64,000 nt of DNA from Oscillospiraceae bacterium (GCA_017482385.1 JAFUNI010000017.1:1-64000), one strand, 5' to 3'; shown: positions 8,527 through 18,045, counted from the stretch's first letter. Made by a program: numbers and translations. The notes: generated from the letters alone by a model not told the origin.

Positions 8527-8564
8527 AAAATCCGAAAGCTTCGGCTTTCGGATTTTGCTTTTTT
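8527..8564 (+). terminator. Intrinsic terminator after tRNA-Gln
   Basis: A 13-bp stem closed by a TTCG tetraloop (8540-8543), followed by a T-rich tract. Confidence 0.9.
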
Positions 8565-8647
8565 GGCCAAAACTGGCAAAAGCTTGCTTTTTCAGGGAAA
8601 AAGTGATACAATACCCCAAAGTTTCGGCAGAAAGGCTGGAGAATATT

Positions 8648-10122
8648 ATGCCGTTTACAACGCAAATTTTTACATTCGGATTTTTTCCTGTGTGTATGAT
8701 TTTATATTATTTGGCGGTGCTTTTGGAGAAGATCCCACTGCTGAAAAAGTGCAGACTGACCGATTTGGCCCTCATTGGTATCAGCTGCGGCTTTTATATG
8801 TGGGCCTGCATTGACGATATTGTCGGCTTTGCTGCCTACATCGTGCTGGTATACCTGCTGGGCCTGGCCATTCAGAACATCCGGAAGAAGAATTTCTTCC
8901 TGATCGCCCAGGATACAGAAAATAATCAGAAAAATTCTCCCTGGCGCTGCCGGTTTTGTTCCTGGGCGTTGCTGCGATTGTGGGTCTGCTGATCCATTTC
9001 AAGTATACCGGCTTGCTGGCTGATCTTTGGAATTTGCTTGCCAAGGATAACCTTTCCGGAAAGTCGGTTATTGCGCCCCTGGGCATTTCTTTTATTACAT
9101 TTTCTGCCATTTCCTATTTGGCGGACATCTATATGGGCAAGGCGGCTGCCGGCAATCTCATTGACTGCGCCCTGTATATGACCTTCTTCCCCAAGGTGGT
9201 GTCCGGCCCCATTGTGTTGTGGCGGGATTTCTGCACGCAGACCCGGGATCGGGAGATCGATCTGACCCATATTTCTGACGGCGTCAGCCGGATCATGATC
9301 GGCTTTGCCAAGAAGCTGATTTTGGCAGATACCTTTGGTGCCTGCATCGCCAAGGCCACCGTGGTGGATGTGCCCACGGCCTGGCTGGTTGCGCTGCTGT
9401 ATATGCTGCAGATCTATTACGATTTCTCCGGCTATTCCGATATTGCCATCGGCCTTTCCGGTATGCTGGGTTTCTCCGTGAAAGAGAATTTCAATTTCCC
9501 CTATCTGTCCTGCTCTATTACGGAGTTTTGGAGACGGTGGCATATCTCCCTGGGCACCTGGTTCCGGGAATATGTCTATTTCCCTCTGGGCGGCAGCAGA
9601 CGGGGCGCAAAGCGGGCGATTATCAATGTGGCCATCGTGTTCTTCCTTACGGGTGTTTGGCACGGCGCCGGCTGGACCTATATGCTGTGGGGTATGATAA
9701 ACGGTGTATGCAATATCATTGAAAAGCTGATCGCCAAGAAGACCTGGTATGAAAAGACCCCCAAGTTCCTCAAATGGGCTGCGACCATGGTCGTGACCTT
9801 CTTCTGCTGGGAGCTGTTCCGGTTTGCTGATTTCTCAGCTTGCCTGGAGTGGCTCAAGACCATGTTCGGCCTGGTTACCTTCCCGTCCATTCCCTATAAT
9901 TGGCAGTATTATCTGGATGCCCGTATGATTACGCTGGTGGCTGTGGCGATTTTGGGTGCGACTGTATTTGGCCTGCCCAAGGTGCAGAGCGCTTATAAAT
10001 GGTTTACCCAGCGGACCTGGGGCTATTTGATACATCAGATTCTGCTTGTTGCGCTGTTTGTGATTGCGATCCTGTTTATGATCAACTCCACCTACAGCCC
10101 GTTCATTTATTTCCAGTATTAA
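8648..10122 (+). pseudogene. MBOAT family O-acyltransferase (AlgI/DltB-like), split by an apparent one-base frameshift
   Basis: The first part (ATG at 8648 after GGCTGGAG) reads MPFTTQIFTFGFFPVCMILY and continues to about 8930. The rest reads in the -1 frame to 10122. Restoring one A in the AAAAA run at 8930-8934 joins them without a break (NQKK then FSLALPVLF) into about 491 residues, normal for this family. All MBOAT hallmarks are in the second part: LGISFITFSAISYLADIY, YYDFSGYSDIAIGL, the TEFWRRWHISL block and the catalytic His in TGVWHGAGW. The enzyme would move acetyl groups across the membrane for O-acetylation of an exported glycan, with the AlgJ/AlgX-like partner just downstream. A homopolymer sequencing error, a true mutation and transcriptional slippage are all possible. 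Confidence 0.85.
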
Positions 10123-10135
10123 GGAGGGCGACAGG

Positions 10136-11485
10136 ATGAAATTGCTTAGAATCATAACAGTTTTGCTGGTTGCTGCGGTGATTGCCGTGCCTCTGTGCTT
10201 CTTTAATACCACCCCGGATGCCATCTCCGAGATTGACAACCGGAAATTGACCGGAGATCCCTTTAAAATGACCGGTGATCTGACCGTCAATCTGGAAAAA
10301 TATGTAAATGACCGTATTGGCTTGCGGGATCAGGCAATCACCGCCTATACGATCCTCAATGACAGACTGTTCGGCAAAATGGTCCACCCCTCCTACAGCT
10401 ACGGTAAGGACGGGTATGTATTCGGCGCAGGCTTGTACACGGATGTGAAGTTCGAGGAATTCCATGTGGTCTTTGCCGATATGGTGGCGGATATTCAGAA
10501 GTACTGCGAACAAAGGAATGTTCCCTTCGTGTTTGCGTTCAATCCTGCTAAGCCTGCCATCTATCCCGAGAAGGTTGCCGACGGGGTAAATTACAACCGG
10601 GACTGGGTTGAACCCTTTCTTGCGGAGCTGGACAAGCGGGGCATCAACTATGTGGATAACACCGCAACTCTGGCAGCCTTAAAAGAGCAGGGCGTTCAGA
10701 CCTTCAATCATAAGTATGATGCCAACCACTGGAATGACCTGGGTGCTTTTTACGGCACACAGGCCATGCTGAAAAAGCTCAGCGAGCAGTGTGAAAATAT
10801 CCATGTGAACCAGTTGGAAGAGTTTAATGTGGGTGAAAAATTGGAGGAATCTCTGCAGATATCCAAATTCCCCATTCATGAAAATGTTCCTGCGCTGAGC
10901 CTGCAGGTTCCCGTAACTTATCAGAATCAAGAATATCCGTCGGAATTGAAGCTGCACCCTTCCTATCGTGGCTTTGGCTATGTGGTAAACAGTGCTGACC
11001 AGGTGAAGGATACGCCCAAAACGCTTGTTTTTCAGGGTAGCTATATGAATACGTATGGCGGCAAGTATATGCAGAATGCGTTTCGGGAATATATCTTTGT
11101 GCACGATTATCAGAATGTAATTGATTTTCCCTATTATTTTAATATTTTCCAGCCGGAGTGCGTGATTTTTGAGGTGGCGGAGTACACGCTGAACGATCTG
11201 TATTTCAGCTACGAAAATATGCGCAAGATCAACTATAACCCTGCCCTGTCCACGGTAAGCGAAACGACGCAAATTGCGGTGGAGAACGAGAATATCACCG
11301 TAGAAAAAGGCAATACTTTAACTACAATTACCTGGAATACTGAGCAGACCTATGCATATGTCTGGATGGGATTGGATAACACCTACGATATGCAAAAGGT
11401 GGCGGGTGGATACCAGGTAACGGTAGAAAATACCCGCTATGAGGCGGCTAAAGACAGTTTGGGGATCACCGTCTATACAGGCTGA
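10136..11485 (+). CDS. AlgJ/AlgX-like SGNH-type O-acetyltransferase partner protein
   Basis: A 449-residue protein with one N-terminal membrane anchor (about 5-23) and an extracytoplasmic domain. The early EIDNRKLTGDP block and KYDANHWNDLGAFYG near residue 197 resemble the conserved segments of the clostridial partners of AlgI-type MBOAT proteins; the His-Trp pair corresponds to the catalytic region of AlgJ/AlgX. It starts 14 bases after the MBOAT stop, behind AAGGAGG, so the two form an operon. Likely role: final transfer of acetyl groups to a surface polysaccharide outside the membrane. The glycan is unknown. The C-terminal 80 residues look like a small beta domain I do not recognise. Confidence 0.75.
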   Translation: MKLLRIITVLLVAAVIAVPLCFFNTTPDAISEIDNRKLTGDPFKMTGDLTVNLEKYVNDRIGLRDQAITAYTILNDRLFGKMVHPSYSYGKDGYVFGAGLYTDVKFEEFHVVFADMVADIQKYCEQRNVPFVFAFNPAKPAIYPEKVADGVNYNRDWVEPFLAELDKRGINYVDNTATLAALKEQGVQTFNHKYDANHWNDLGAFYGTQAMLKKLSEQCENIHVNQLEEFNVGEKLEESLQISKFPIHENVPALSLQVPVTYQNQEYPSELKLHPSYRGFGYVVNSADQVKDTPKTLVFQGSYMNTYGGKYMQNAFREYIFVHDYQNVIDFPYYFNIFQPECVIFEVAEYTLNDLYFSYENMRKINYNPALSTVSETTQIAVENENITVEKGNTLTTITWNTEQTYAYVWMGLDNTYDMQKVAGGYQVTVENTRYEAAKDSLGITVYTG

Positions 11486-11501
11486 GTTTGGAAAACGGGT
11501 T

Positions 11502-11566
11502 TTCAGCACCCCTGTCTGAACAGGGGTGCTGAACGTGTAAAAAGCCAGCTTTACAAAAGCTGGTTT
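11502..11566 (+). terminator. Tandem hairpins downstream of the acetyltransferase operon
   Basis: A perfect 14-bp stem (11502-11515 with 11520-11533, loop CTGA) lacks a T run. It is followed by a second hairpin (11541-11566, CCAGCTTT with AAAGCTGG) ending in TTT. Together they probably end transcription. Confidence 0.6.
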
Positions 11567-11572
11567 GCGCTA

Positions 11573-11601
11573 TTGACTTTTGGGCATGATTGTGATAGAA
11601 T
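11573..11601 (+). promoter_or_regulatory. Promoter of tRNA-Lys
   Basis: TTGACT (11573-11578), 17 bp, TAGAAT (11596-11601), 14 bases before the tRNA. Confidence 0.8.
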
Positions 11602-11615
11602 GCATAAATGGATTT

Positions 11616-11691
11616 GACCCGCTAGCTCAGTTGGCAGAGCAACTGCCTTTTAAGCAGTGGGTCCGGAGTTCGAATCTCCGGCGGGTCACCA
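11616..11691 (+). tRNA. tRNA-Lys (TTT)
   Basis: A 76-nt cloverleaf. The acceptor arm GACCCGC pairs with GCGGGTC, the anticodon loop CTTTTAA gives anticodon TTT, and the T-loop is GTTCGAATC. CCA is encoded. A terminator hairpin begins at the CCA. Confidence 0.97.
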
Positions 11692-11729
11692 AAAATAGCA
11701 GATACCTTTTGGGTATCTGCTATTTTTAT
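11691..11729 (+). terminator. Intrinsic terminator after tRNA-Lys
   Basis: A long stem (AAAAATAGCAGATACC with GGTATCTGCTATTTTT) around a TTTTG loop, ending in T-rich sequence. Confidence 0.9.
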
Positions 11730-11735
11730 TTAGAT

Positions 11736-12027
11736 AACGCCGGAGATTCGAAAGACTAAATGCAACGCGGATGAGCGTTGCCGCCGCCAGCTGGATGGCG
11801 GCGAACCTTTCTTTTCGCCCAAGGCGAAAAAGCAAAGAATCGACCGCGGGGGAACGAGGGGAGCGCTGCCGGGGGCAGATGAAGCGACCCGAGTGAGTGG
11901 CCGCGGTCGACAGATGCCAAGGAGCACCGTCGACGCAGGCAGATGTCGGGAACCGCAACAGGAACACAAAAAAGACGCGCAAATACGAACCCTGCACATT
12001 GTGAGGAATATATTCGCGTTCGAAGTA
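11736..12027. other. GC-rich, hairpin-dense non-coding spacer next to tRNA-Lys
   Basis: No frame here looks like a gene. The stretch begins with CGCCGGAGATTCGAA (11738-11752), an exact 15-bp inverted copy of part of the tRNA-Lys T-arm and acceptor (11669-11683). It then holds GCAACGC/GCGTTGC (7 bp), CGCCGCCA/TGGCGGCG (8 bp), TTTCGCC/GGCGAAA (7 bp) and a 10-bp pair TCGACCGCGG/CCGCGGTCGA 52 bases apart enclosing CTGCC/GGCAG. This may be a tRNA-associated insertion remnant or a structured RNA. I do not recognise it. Confidence 0.5.
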
Positions 12028-12030
12028 ACA

Positions 12031-12064
12031 ATAACCCCTGAGGCTTAAAAACCTCAGGGGTTAT
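12031..12064. terminator. Bidirectional terminator downstream of the helicase
   Basis: A 13-bp perfect stem (ATAACCCCTGAGG and complement) with an 8-base loop, next to the helicase stop at 12073. Confidence 0.8.
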
Positions 12065-12072
12065 TACTTTGT

Positions 12073-14979
12073 TCATCTGAGTTTTTCCAATGCCTCAAAA
12101 GCAGCATCGATTGCTTTTTCCCGGGTAGGGTAAACTTCGGGACAGAATTGGTTGTCCAAGGAATACTTCCAGTTGTTATAATTTTTGTTGTAATACAGCA
12201 CCACAAGATGGTCCTTGATTTTTAAGTAACTGTTGGCATTCTTGGAAGTCTTCCAGTGCCGGTTTTTGAAGTTTTCTCTCCGAGCCTCTTTGCTCTTGAA
12301 ATCCTGTTCCCGCTTCTTGGCCTGTTCGATGTTGCCCTCCATTTTACCGGCGCAGATACAACCTACCCCCAAACTGCGGAAGTTGGGATGGATCATATGG
12401 TGGACATAGCGAATGATTTGATGCCCGCACATTTCGCAGACACCTACAGGCTCACCCAAATCGGTAATACCGGTGCAGACCCAGCCGGTTTTGGGCACAT
12501 CGTCCCGCTTCCAGAGATTGTCGTAATCCTCCAAATTGGGCTGCTGCGGCTTATTGGCTGGCGGCTTTTCCTCTGTTACAGTCTGACCGGATTCCGACCT
12601 CTGCAAATTGAGTGTGTCCATTTCCTCGTAACCTTCCAAAGGGTCAGTGGCAGGTACTTTTTCCTGCTGCGGTTGCTCTTTAATGAAGGGCTCCTCTGCC
12701 GATTGCACCGGCTCTTCAGTGGGGATTTCTGCCTTTTCCTCTTGCGCCTGCGCCGGTTCTTCTGTGGGGATCTCCGGCTTTTTCTCTGCCGGCTGTGGCA
12801 ATTCTGCAGATTTTTCCGGTACAGGTATTTGCGGCAATGTGCGGGGCTTGTTGAAGAAATCAACGGAAATTTCCCGCTCACTTGCCAGCTTGTCAAATTT
12901 TATCCGGTAGCTGTTATTGTTTCGGCCGAAGCCAAGAATCTCCCCCTCACCAAATGCCGGGTGGGTCACTCTTGTGCCTGCGGTCTTGGGTGGCGTAATC
13001 ACCGGCTCATCGTACAGTTGGGCTGCATAACGATCAGCATTGTACTGCAGTTCCTTGGAAATGGTGCCCACACGGATGTAGTTCTCCTCGCCGATCTCCT
13101 TCAAGAATCGTGAGGGTAGCTTCTGCTTGCCGTTTTGGGTAAATCCCTCACTATCCAGCAAGAACAGCCGCTTTTCTGCCCGGGTGATAGCCACATAGCA
13201 CAGCCTGCGTTCTTCTTCCAGACCCATCTTCTTCCGTTCCTCGATGGTCTTGGCAGAGGGAAACACGCCTTCCGAGAAACCGATAACAAATACATAAGGA
13301 AACTCCAAACCCTTTGCCGCGTGAATGGTCATCAGCTTCACCATATCGCAGGCTTCCTCGCTGTCATCCTCCGATTGCAGGGAGATTTGGTTGATAAACT
13401 CTTTCAGGGATACTTTTTCTCCAAAATTGTTCTCATACTCGGAGGCGATTCGCTTAAATTCCGACAGATTTTCAAACCGCTCCATATCTCCCAGTTCCCG
13501 GATATACTTCTCATAGCCGCTGTCTGTGCAGATCCGCTCCACGCACTCGGAAAGAGGAATGGTTTGGTGCAGCTCCCGTACCTGGTTGATTACATCCACA
13601 AACCCTTGGACACCGCTTCCCTTAAAGGTGGGATCGTCCAAATTGTCCTGCAGGGTTTGGAATAAAGATTCGCCTTCTTTTTGCAGTGCCAGAAGTTTTT
13701 GCAGCTTGACCCTGCCAAATTTGCGAAGAGGCTTATTGACGATGCGTTTGAAAGAAATATCGTCGTCAAATGCTATCAATCGCAAATATGCCATTACATC
13801 CTGGATCTCCATACGCTGATAGAATTTCACACCGCCGAAAATCTCGTAAGGAACGCCGTTCTCTGTGAACTTCTTTTCAATGACCCGGGAAAGGAATCCG
13901 GAACGGTACAAAACGGCAAAATCCGCGTAATTGCACCCGGTCTCCTTGCGGATTTGGTGGATACCCGCAATGATCTGATCCGCTTCCGCAAACTCATTCT
14001 TCTCGTGGTAGTGGTATACCGGCACACCGTCACCACTTTTGGTAAACAGGTCTTTTTTCAGCCGGAATACGTTCTTCTCAATGAGCGTGTTGGCACAACG
14101 CAGAATCTGCGGTGTGGAGCGGTAATTCTGATTCAGAATGACTGTTCTGGTCGGGATATGGGTTTTATCGAAATCCACCAACAGCTTTACATCAGAGCCA
14201 CGCCATTCGTAGATATTCTGGTCCGGGTCGCCCACGATCATCAGATTCTTGTGCTTTTCCGAGAGCCTGTCCACCAGCTCCATTTCCGTGTTGGAGCTAT
14301 CCTGAAACTCGTCCACCTGGATATAGTTCAGCCGGTCCTGCCACTTCTCCAAAACCTCCGGGCAGCGGCTGAAAATATCCAGTACGAAGTACAACAGGTC
14401 GTTAAAATCCATTGCGTATATCTGCTTCTGCTTTTGCAGGAATTCCTCGATGATCTGATCGTCCACGGTGGCAATTTTCGGCACGATCTGACAATAATCG
14501 GTGCAGCACATTTTCGCCACATAATCCCGATGCCTTGCTTTGAAGAACGCGATCTGCTTGATGATCTTCTCAAAGCTGGCGTGATCCAGTTTCAGCTCAA
14601 ATTTCTGATAGATATCCCCTAAGATGGCCTTCTGCTGGGCGTTGTCGATGATCTGGAACTCCTTGGGATAGAAGATCTTTTCAATATCCTCCCGGAGCAC
14701 CCGGACGCAGAAGCCGTGGTATGTGCAAATTAAGGATGTATCATACTCCTGGCCAATCAGACTGCGAATACGGCGCTTCATTTCTCCGGCGGCCTTGTTG
14801 GTAAAGGTCACGCAGAGAATGTTAGCAGAATTGATGCCGTACTCCTTCACAAGATAAGCATAACGGCTCACCAGCAACTTGGTCTTGCCGCTGCCTGCGC
14901 CGGCAATCACCCGGAGATACCCCTCCGTGGCTGTCACAGCTTCCAATTGTTTTTCATTTAATGCGGATAAATAATCCAT
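12073..14979 (-). CDS. UvrD/PcrA-type superfamily 1 DNA helicase with C-terminal zinc-finger extension
   Basis: 968 residues, against about 720-750 for PcrA/UvrD. The helicase core fills residues 1-640: Q motif (LNEKQLEAV), Walker A AGAGSGKT at 26-33, VDEFQDSS (motif II), GDPDQNIYEWRGSD (III), the 2B domain, TIHAAKGLEFPYVFVIG (V) and VAITRAEKRLFLLD (VI). A SH3-like segment (VTHPAFGEGEILGFG), then a low-complexity Pro/Glu/Gln linker of about 100 residues, and finally a domain with CEMCGHQ, RYVHHMIHP and VGCICAGKMEG, a likely Cys4 or Cys/His zinc site. It unwinds DNA in repair and replication-conflict resolution; the tail may add a nucleic-acid or partner contact. It is a single gene between two terminators. 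Confidence 0.92.
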   Translation of the reverse strand: MDYLSALNEKQLEAVTATEGYLRVIAGAGSGKTKLLVSRYAYLVKEYGINSANILCVTFTNKAAGEMKRRIRSLIGQEYDTSLICTYHGFCVRVLREDIEKIFYPKEFQIIDNAQQKAILGDIYQKFELKLDHASFEKIIKQIAFFKARHRDYVAKMCCTDYCQIVPKIATVDDQIIEEFLQKQKQIYAMDFNDLLYFVLDIFSRCPEVLEKWQDRLNYIQVDEFQDSSNTEMELVDRLSEKHKNLMIVGDPDQNIYEWRGSDVKLLVDFDKTHIPTRTVILNQNYRSTPQILRCANTLIEKNVFRLKKDLFTKSGDGVPVYHYHEKNEFAEADQIIAGIHQIRKETGCNYADFAVLYRSGFLSRVIEKKFTENGVPYEIFGGVKFYQRMEIQDVMAYLRLIAFDDDISFKRIVNKPLRKFGRVKLQKLLALQKEGESLFQTLQDNLDDPTFKGSGVQGFVDVINQVRELHQTIPLSECVERICTDSGYEKYIRELGDMERFENLSEFKRIASEYENNFGEKVSLKEFINQISLQSEDDSEEACDMVKLMTIHAAKGLEFPYVFVIGFSEGVFPSAKTIEERKKMGLEEERRLCYVAITRAEKRLFLLDSEGFTQNGKQKLPSRFLKEIGEENYIRVGTISKELQYNADRYAAQLYDEPVITPPKTAGTRVTHPAFGEGEILGFGRNNNSYRIKFDKLASEREISVDFFNKPRTLPQIPVPEKSAELPQPAEKKPEIPTEEPAQAQEEKAEIPTEEPVQSAEEPFIKEQPQQEKVPATDPLEGYEEMDTLNLQRSESGQTVTEEKPPANKPQQPNLEDYDNLWKRDDVPKTGWVCTGITDLGEPVGVCEMCGHQIIRYVHHMIHPNFRSLGVGCICAGKMEGNIEQAKKREQDFKSKEARRENFKNRHWKTSKNANSYLKIKDHLVVLYYNKNYNNWKYSLDNQFCPEVYPTREKAIDAAFEALEKLR

Positions 14980-15087
14980 ATTCCATCACCCCAGGATATA
15001 CGATAGCATTTTATATGTCCAAAAAAACGGGCATAATTAGGGGTGCGTGCAAAAAAGCACTTGCGTATACGCAAGTGCTTTTTGTTT

Positions 15088-16020
15088 TTAGTTTTCGCCC
15101 TCGCACCAGAAAACCTTGCGGCAATCGGTGCAGCCTTCCCGGGTCTTCATTTGCAGCTCCTGGGTCTTGGTGGTGACGGTGGTGCAGGGGGCAACGGATT
15201 TGGTGATAAAGGCGTTTGCGCCAATGACCGAGCCCTGACCGATGACCGTCTCGCCGCCCAGCACGGAAGTACCGGCATAGATGGTGACATTGTCCTCGAT
15301 GGTGGGGTGGCGGCGCTTGCCCCGCAAGCTTTGACCGCCCCGGGTGGACAGCGCGCCTAAGGTCACGCCCTGGTAGATCTTCACATTGTCGCCGATGACG
15401 GTGGTCTCGCCGATAACGATGCCTGTGCCGTGGTCAATGAAGAAGTATTTGCCCACGGTTGCGCCGGGGTGAATATCGATACCGGTGACGCTGTGGGCGT
15501 GTTCGGTCATGATCCGGGGCAGCATAGGCACTTTCAGAAGATACAATTCGTGCGCCAAGCGATATACAGTGATGGCAAACAGGCCGGGATAGGCGAAAAT
15601 GATCTCCGCCATGCCGGTGGCTGCTGGGTCGCCGTCATAAGAGGCCTGCAGGTCGGTCTGCACCATGGCCCGGATCTGGGGAATTCTCCGGAAGAACTCC
15701 AGGCAAACCTCCTGGGCGTGGGTTTCAGCGGTTTCCATGTCCTCGCCGTAGTCGGCAAACACCAAAGCCATCTGCCTGTTTAAGTTGTACATCACATCCT
15801 CAATGAGCATGGAGAGGTTGTGCTTTGCGTTGTAGGTGCGGTAATTTTTATCCTTAAAATAGCCGGGGAACACGATTCTGCGGAGCTTTTCAATGATGTC
15901 GATGACCACGTCCTTGTCCGGCTGCCGTAGCTGCTCGATCTTGTCGATGTCCCGGTTTCCCTTGTAGTCCTGCAAAATGGCATCCACTACGGATTCGATT
16001 TTCTCTTCATAGGTATGCAT
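15088..16020 (-). CDS. epsC: Serine O-acetyltransferase (EpsC/CysE type)
   Basis: A 310-residue enzyme making O-acetyl-L-serine from serine and acetyl-CoA, the first committed step of cysteine synthesis. The helical N-terminal half covers about 1-190. The left-handed beta-helix follows, with the family core [39 protein letters not shown] and GKRRHPTI. The C-terminus adds [14 protein letters not shown], with three Cys that could bind metal or respond to thiols, beyond the usual end. ATG at 16020 follows AGGGGG. It is transcribed away from cysK, its pathway partner, from a shared 121-bp promoter region. Confidence 0.93.
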   Translation of the reverse strand: MHTYEEKIESVVDAILQDYKGNRDIDKIEQLRQPDKDVVIDIIEKLRRIVFPGYFKDKNYRTYNAKHNLSMLIEDVMYNLNRQMALVFADYGEDMETAETHAQEVCLEFFRRIPQIRAMVQTDLQASYDGDPAATGMAEIIFAYPGLFAITVYRLAHELYLLKVPMLPRIMTEHAHSVTGIDIHPGATVGKYFFIDHGTGIVIGETTVIGDNVKIYQGVTLGALSTRGGQSLRGKRRHPTIEDNVTIYAGTSVLGGETVIGQGSVIGANAFITKSVAPCTTVTTKTQELQMKTREGCTDCRKVFWCEGEN

Positions 16021-16046
16021 ACAAAAAATCCCCCTTTTTCCATATC

Positions 16047-16114
16047 TTTATACCATAGCCCGGGGGCGGTTGTCAATGTTCCTATTGACAAGAAAAGTTT
16101 CCAAAGGGTATAAT
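16047..16114. promoter_or_regulatory. Divergent epsC/cysK promoters
   Basis: Minus strand: TTGACA (16076-16071), 18 bp, TATAAA (16052-16047). Plus strand: TTGACA (16085-16090), 18 bp, TATAAT (16109-16114). The two -35 boxes lie only 8 bases apart, so one bound protein could control both genes. I saw no T-box or S-box leader. Confidence 0.8.
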
Positions 16115-16141
16115 TTAAGAAAGATGAACGGAGGATTTTCT

Positions 16142-17059
16142 ATGGCTGTTTATACATCTGCCAGCCAGCTGGTGGGCAACACCCCCCTGTTGGAGCTGAC
16201 AGGGATTCAGAAAAAGCTGGGTCTTTCTGCCAGGGTGCTGGCGAAGTTGGAATATTTCAATCCTGCCGGGTCTGCCAAGGACCGGGTTGCCCTTTCTATG
16301 ATCGAAGATGCGGAGGAAAAGGGGCTGCTGAAGCCCGGCTCTGTGATTATCGAGCCAACCTCCGGCAATACGGGCATTGGCCTTGCCTCCGTGGCGGCCA
16401 CCCGGGGCTACCGGACGATCATTGTCATGCCCGACTCCATGAGCATCGAGCGGCAAAAGCTGATGACCGCCTACGGCGCAGAGCTGGTGCTGACTCCCGG
16501 CAAGCTGGGTATGTCCGGTGCGATTGCAAAGGCAGAGGAGTTGGCAAAGGAATTGCCAAACAGCTTTATTCCCGATCAGTTTGGCAATCCGGCAAATGCA
16601 AAAGCCCACTATAAGACCACCGGCCCGGAGATTTGGAAAGATACCGAGGGGAGCGTAGACTTTTTTGTAGCCGGTGTGGGTACCGGCGGCACGGTCACCG
16701 GCACAGGAGAATTCTTGAAAGAGAAAAATCCTGCAGTGCAGGTGATTGCGGTAGAGCCGGCTGCATCGCCCCTGCTGTCTGGCGGACAGGCCGGCCCTCA
16801 CGGCCTGCAGGGCATCGGCGCAAACTTTGTTCCCAAGGTGCTGAACACCAAGATTTACGACAAGGTTATGCCCGTCACCGAGGAGCAGGCCTATGAAGCT
16901 GCCCGGCTGCTTGGCAGGACAGAGGGCGTTTTGGTGGGCATTTCCTCCGGTGCGGCGCTGCACGCCGCTTTGGAAGTGGCAAAGGAAAATCCCGGCAAGA
17001 CCGTGGTGGTTTTACTGCCGGACACCGGGGACAGATACCTGTCCACACCTCTTTTCTAA
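16142..17059 (+). CDS. cysK: Cysteine synthase A (O-acetylserine sulfhydrylase)
   Basis: A 305-residue PLP enzyme forming cysteine from O-acetylserine and sulfide. The PLP lysine is K46 in [11 protein letters not shown]. The substrate loop [15 protein letters not shown], the phosphate-binding [13 protein letters not shown] and the [14 protein letters not shown] segment are all present. GGAGG precedes the ATG at 16142; a 24-codon upstream extension overlaps the promoter and is rejected. It is divergent from epsC, and only 10 bases separate it from ddh, so cysK-ddh are probably co-transcribed. Confidence 0.96.
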   Translation: MAVYTSASQLVGNTPLLELTGIQKKLGLSARVLAKLEYFNPAGSAKDRVALSMIEDAEEKGLLKPGSVIIEPTSGNTGIGLASVAATRGYRTIIVMPDSMSIERQKLMTAYGAELVLTPGKLGMSGAIAKAEELAKELPNSFIPDQFGNPANAKAHYKTTGPEIWKDTEGSVDFFVAGVGTGGTVTGTGEFLKEKNPAVQVIAVEPAASPLLSGGQAGPHGLQGIGANFVPKVLNTKIYDKVMPVTEEQAYEAARLLGRTEGVLVGISSGAALHAALEVAKENPGKTVVVLLPDTGDRYLSTPLF

Positions 17060-17069
17060 GGAGAGAACT

Positions 17070-18041
17070 ATGATTCGTATTGGTATTTTGGGCTACGGCA
17101 ATTTGGGCCGTGGTGTAGAACTGGCAATCGGCCAAAACCCGGATATGGTGCTTGCGGGCATTTTTACCCGCCGCAATCCTGCCACGGTTGCAACAGAGGG
17201 TGGCAGCGTATACTCTGTGGATACCCTTTTGGAAAAGAAAAATGATATCGATGTGCTGATCCTCTGCGGCGGCAGCGCTACGGACCTGCCGGAGCAAAGT
17301 CCCGCCTGGGCCAAGCACTTCCATATCGTGGACAGCTTTGACAATCACAGCCGCATTCCCGAGCATTTTGCTGCCTGTGATGCCGCCGCTAAGGAAAGCT
17401 CCCACACAGCGCTGATCAGCGCCGGTTGGGATCCGGGGTGCTTCAGCCTCCAGCGGCTGCTGGGAGAATGCGTTTTGCCCCAGGGGCAGACCTATACATT
17501 CTGGGGCAAGGGCATCAGCCAGGGCCACTCCGATGCCATTCGCCGCATCAAGGGTGTGCAGGATGCCCGGCAGTACACCATTCCTTTGGAGGAAGCCTTA
17601 AAGCGGGTGCGTTCCGGAGAAAATCCGGACTTGACCACCCGGGAAAAGCACCTGCGGGAGTGCTTTGTGGTGGCAAAGCCCGGGGAAGACTTGGCACGCA
17701 TTGAAAAGGAAATCAAGGAAATGCCCGCCTATTTTGCTGACTACGACACAATCGTACATTTTATTTCCCAGGAAGAATTACTGGCAAACCACAGCGGTAT
17801 GCCCCACGGCGGTTTTGTCATCCGTACCGGCGCAACCGGTGACGAAAGTAACCAGCGGATCGAGTATGCCTTGGAGCTGGAGTCCAACCCGGCCTTTACC
17901 GGCAGTGTGCTGGTTGCCTGCGCCCGGGCGGTGTGGCGCCTGGCAGCAGAAGAAAAATTCGGCGCAAAGACTATTCTGGACATTCCGCCTGCATACCTTT
18001 CTGCAAAATCTTCTGAAGAATTGCGGAAAACATTGTTATAA
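17070..18041 (+). CDS. ddh: meso-Diaminopimelate dehydrogenase
   Basis: A 323-residue NADPH enzyme that reductively aminates L-2-amino-6-oxopimelate to meso-DAP, the one-step branch of lysine and peptidoglycan precursor synthesis. It opens with the Rossmann motif IGILGYGNLGRGVELAI. It contains the family blocks SAGWDPGCFS, FWGKGISQGHSDAIRRI and the conserved C-terminal HGGFVIRTGATG. The length is typical (about 325). AAGGAG precedes the ATG. Its presence implies meso-DAP peptidoglycan or lysine production, consistent with the murA gene that converges on it. Confidence 0.95.
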   Translation: MIRIGILGYGNLGRGVELAIGQNPDMVLAGIFTRRNPATVATEGGSVYSVDTLLEKKNDIDVLILCGGSATDLPEQSPAWAKHFHIVDSFDNHSRIPEHFAACDAAAKESSHTALISAGWDPGCFSLQRLLGECVLPQGQTYTFWGKGISQGHSDAIRRIKGVQDARQYTIPLEEALKRVRSGENPDLTTREKHLRECFVVAKPGEDLARIEKEIKEMPAYFADYDTIVHFISQEELLANHSGMPHGGFVIRTGATGDESNQRIEYALELESNPAFTGSVLVACARAVWRLAAEEKFGAKTILDIPPAYLSAKSSEELRKTLL

Positions 18042-18045
18042 AAAA

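Noticed and set aside
8925-8940. Programmed -1 ribosomal frameshift in the MBOAT gene
   Set aside because: The site is G-AAA-AAT, which does not fit the X-XXY-YYZ rule, and no clear downstream stimulatory structure was noticed; a one-base change fits better.
11736-12027. Several overlapping frames of about 90-105 codons beside tRNA-Lys
   Set aside because: Arg/Ser/Pro/Cys-rich composition, no ribosome sites and dense hairpins; looks non-coding.
16021-16141. T-box or S-box riboswitch in front of cysK or epsC
   Set aside because: The two promoters leave leaders of only a few tens of bases, too short for either.
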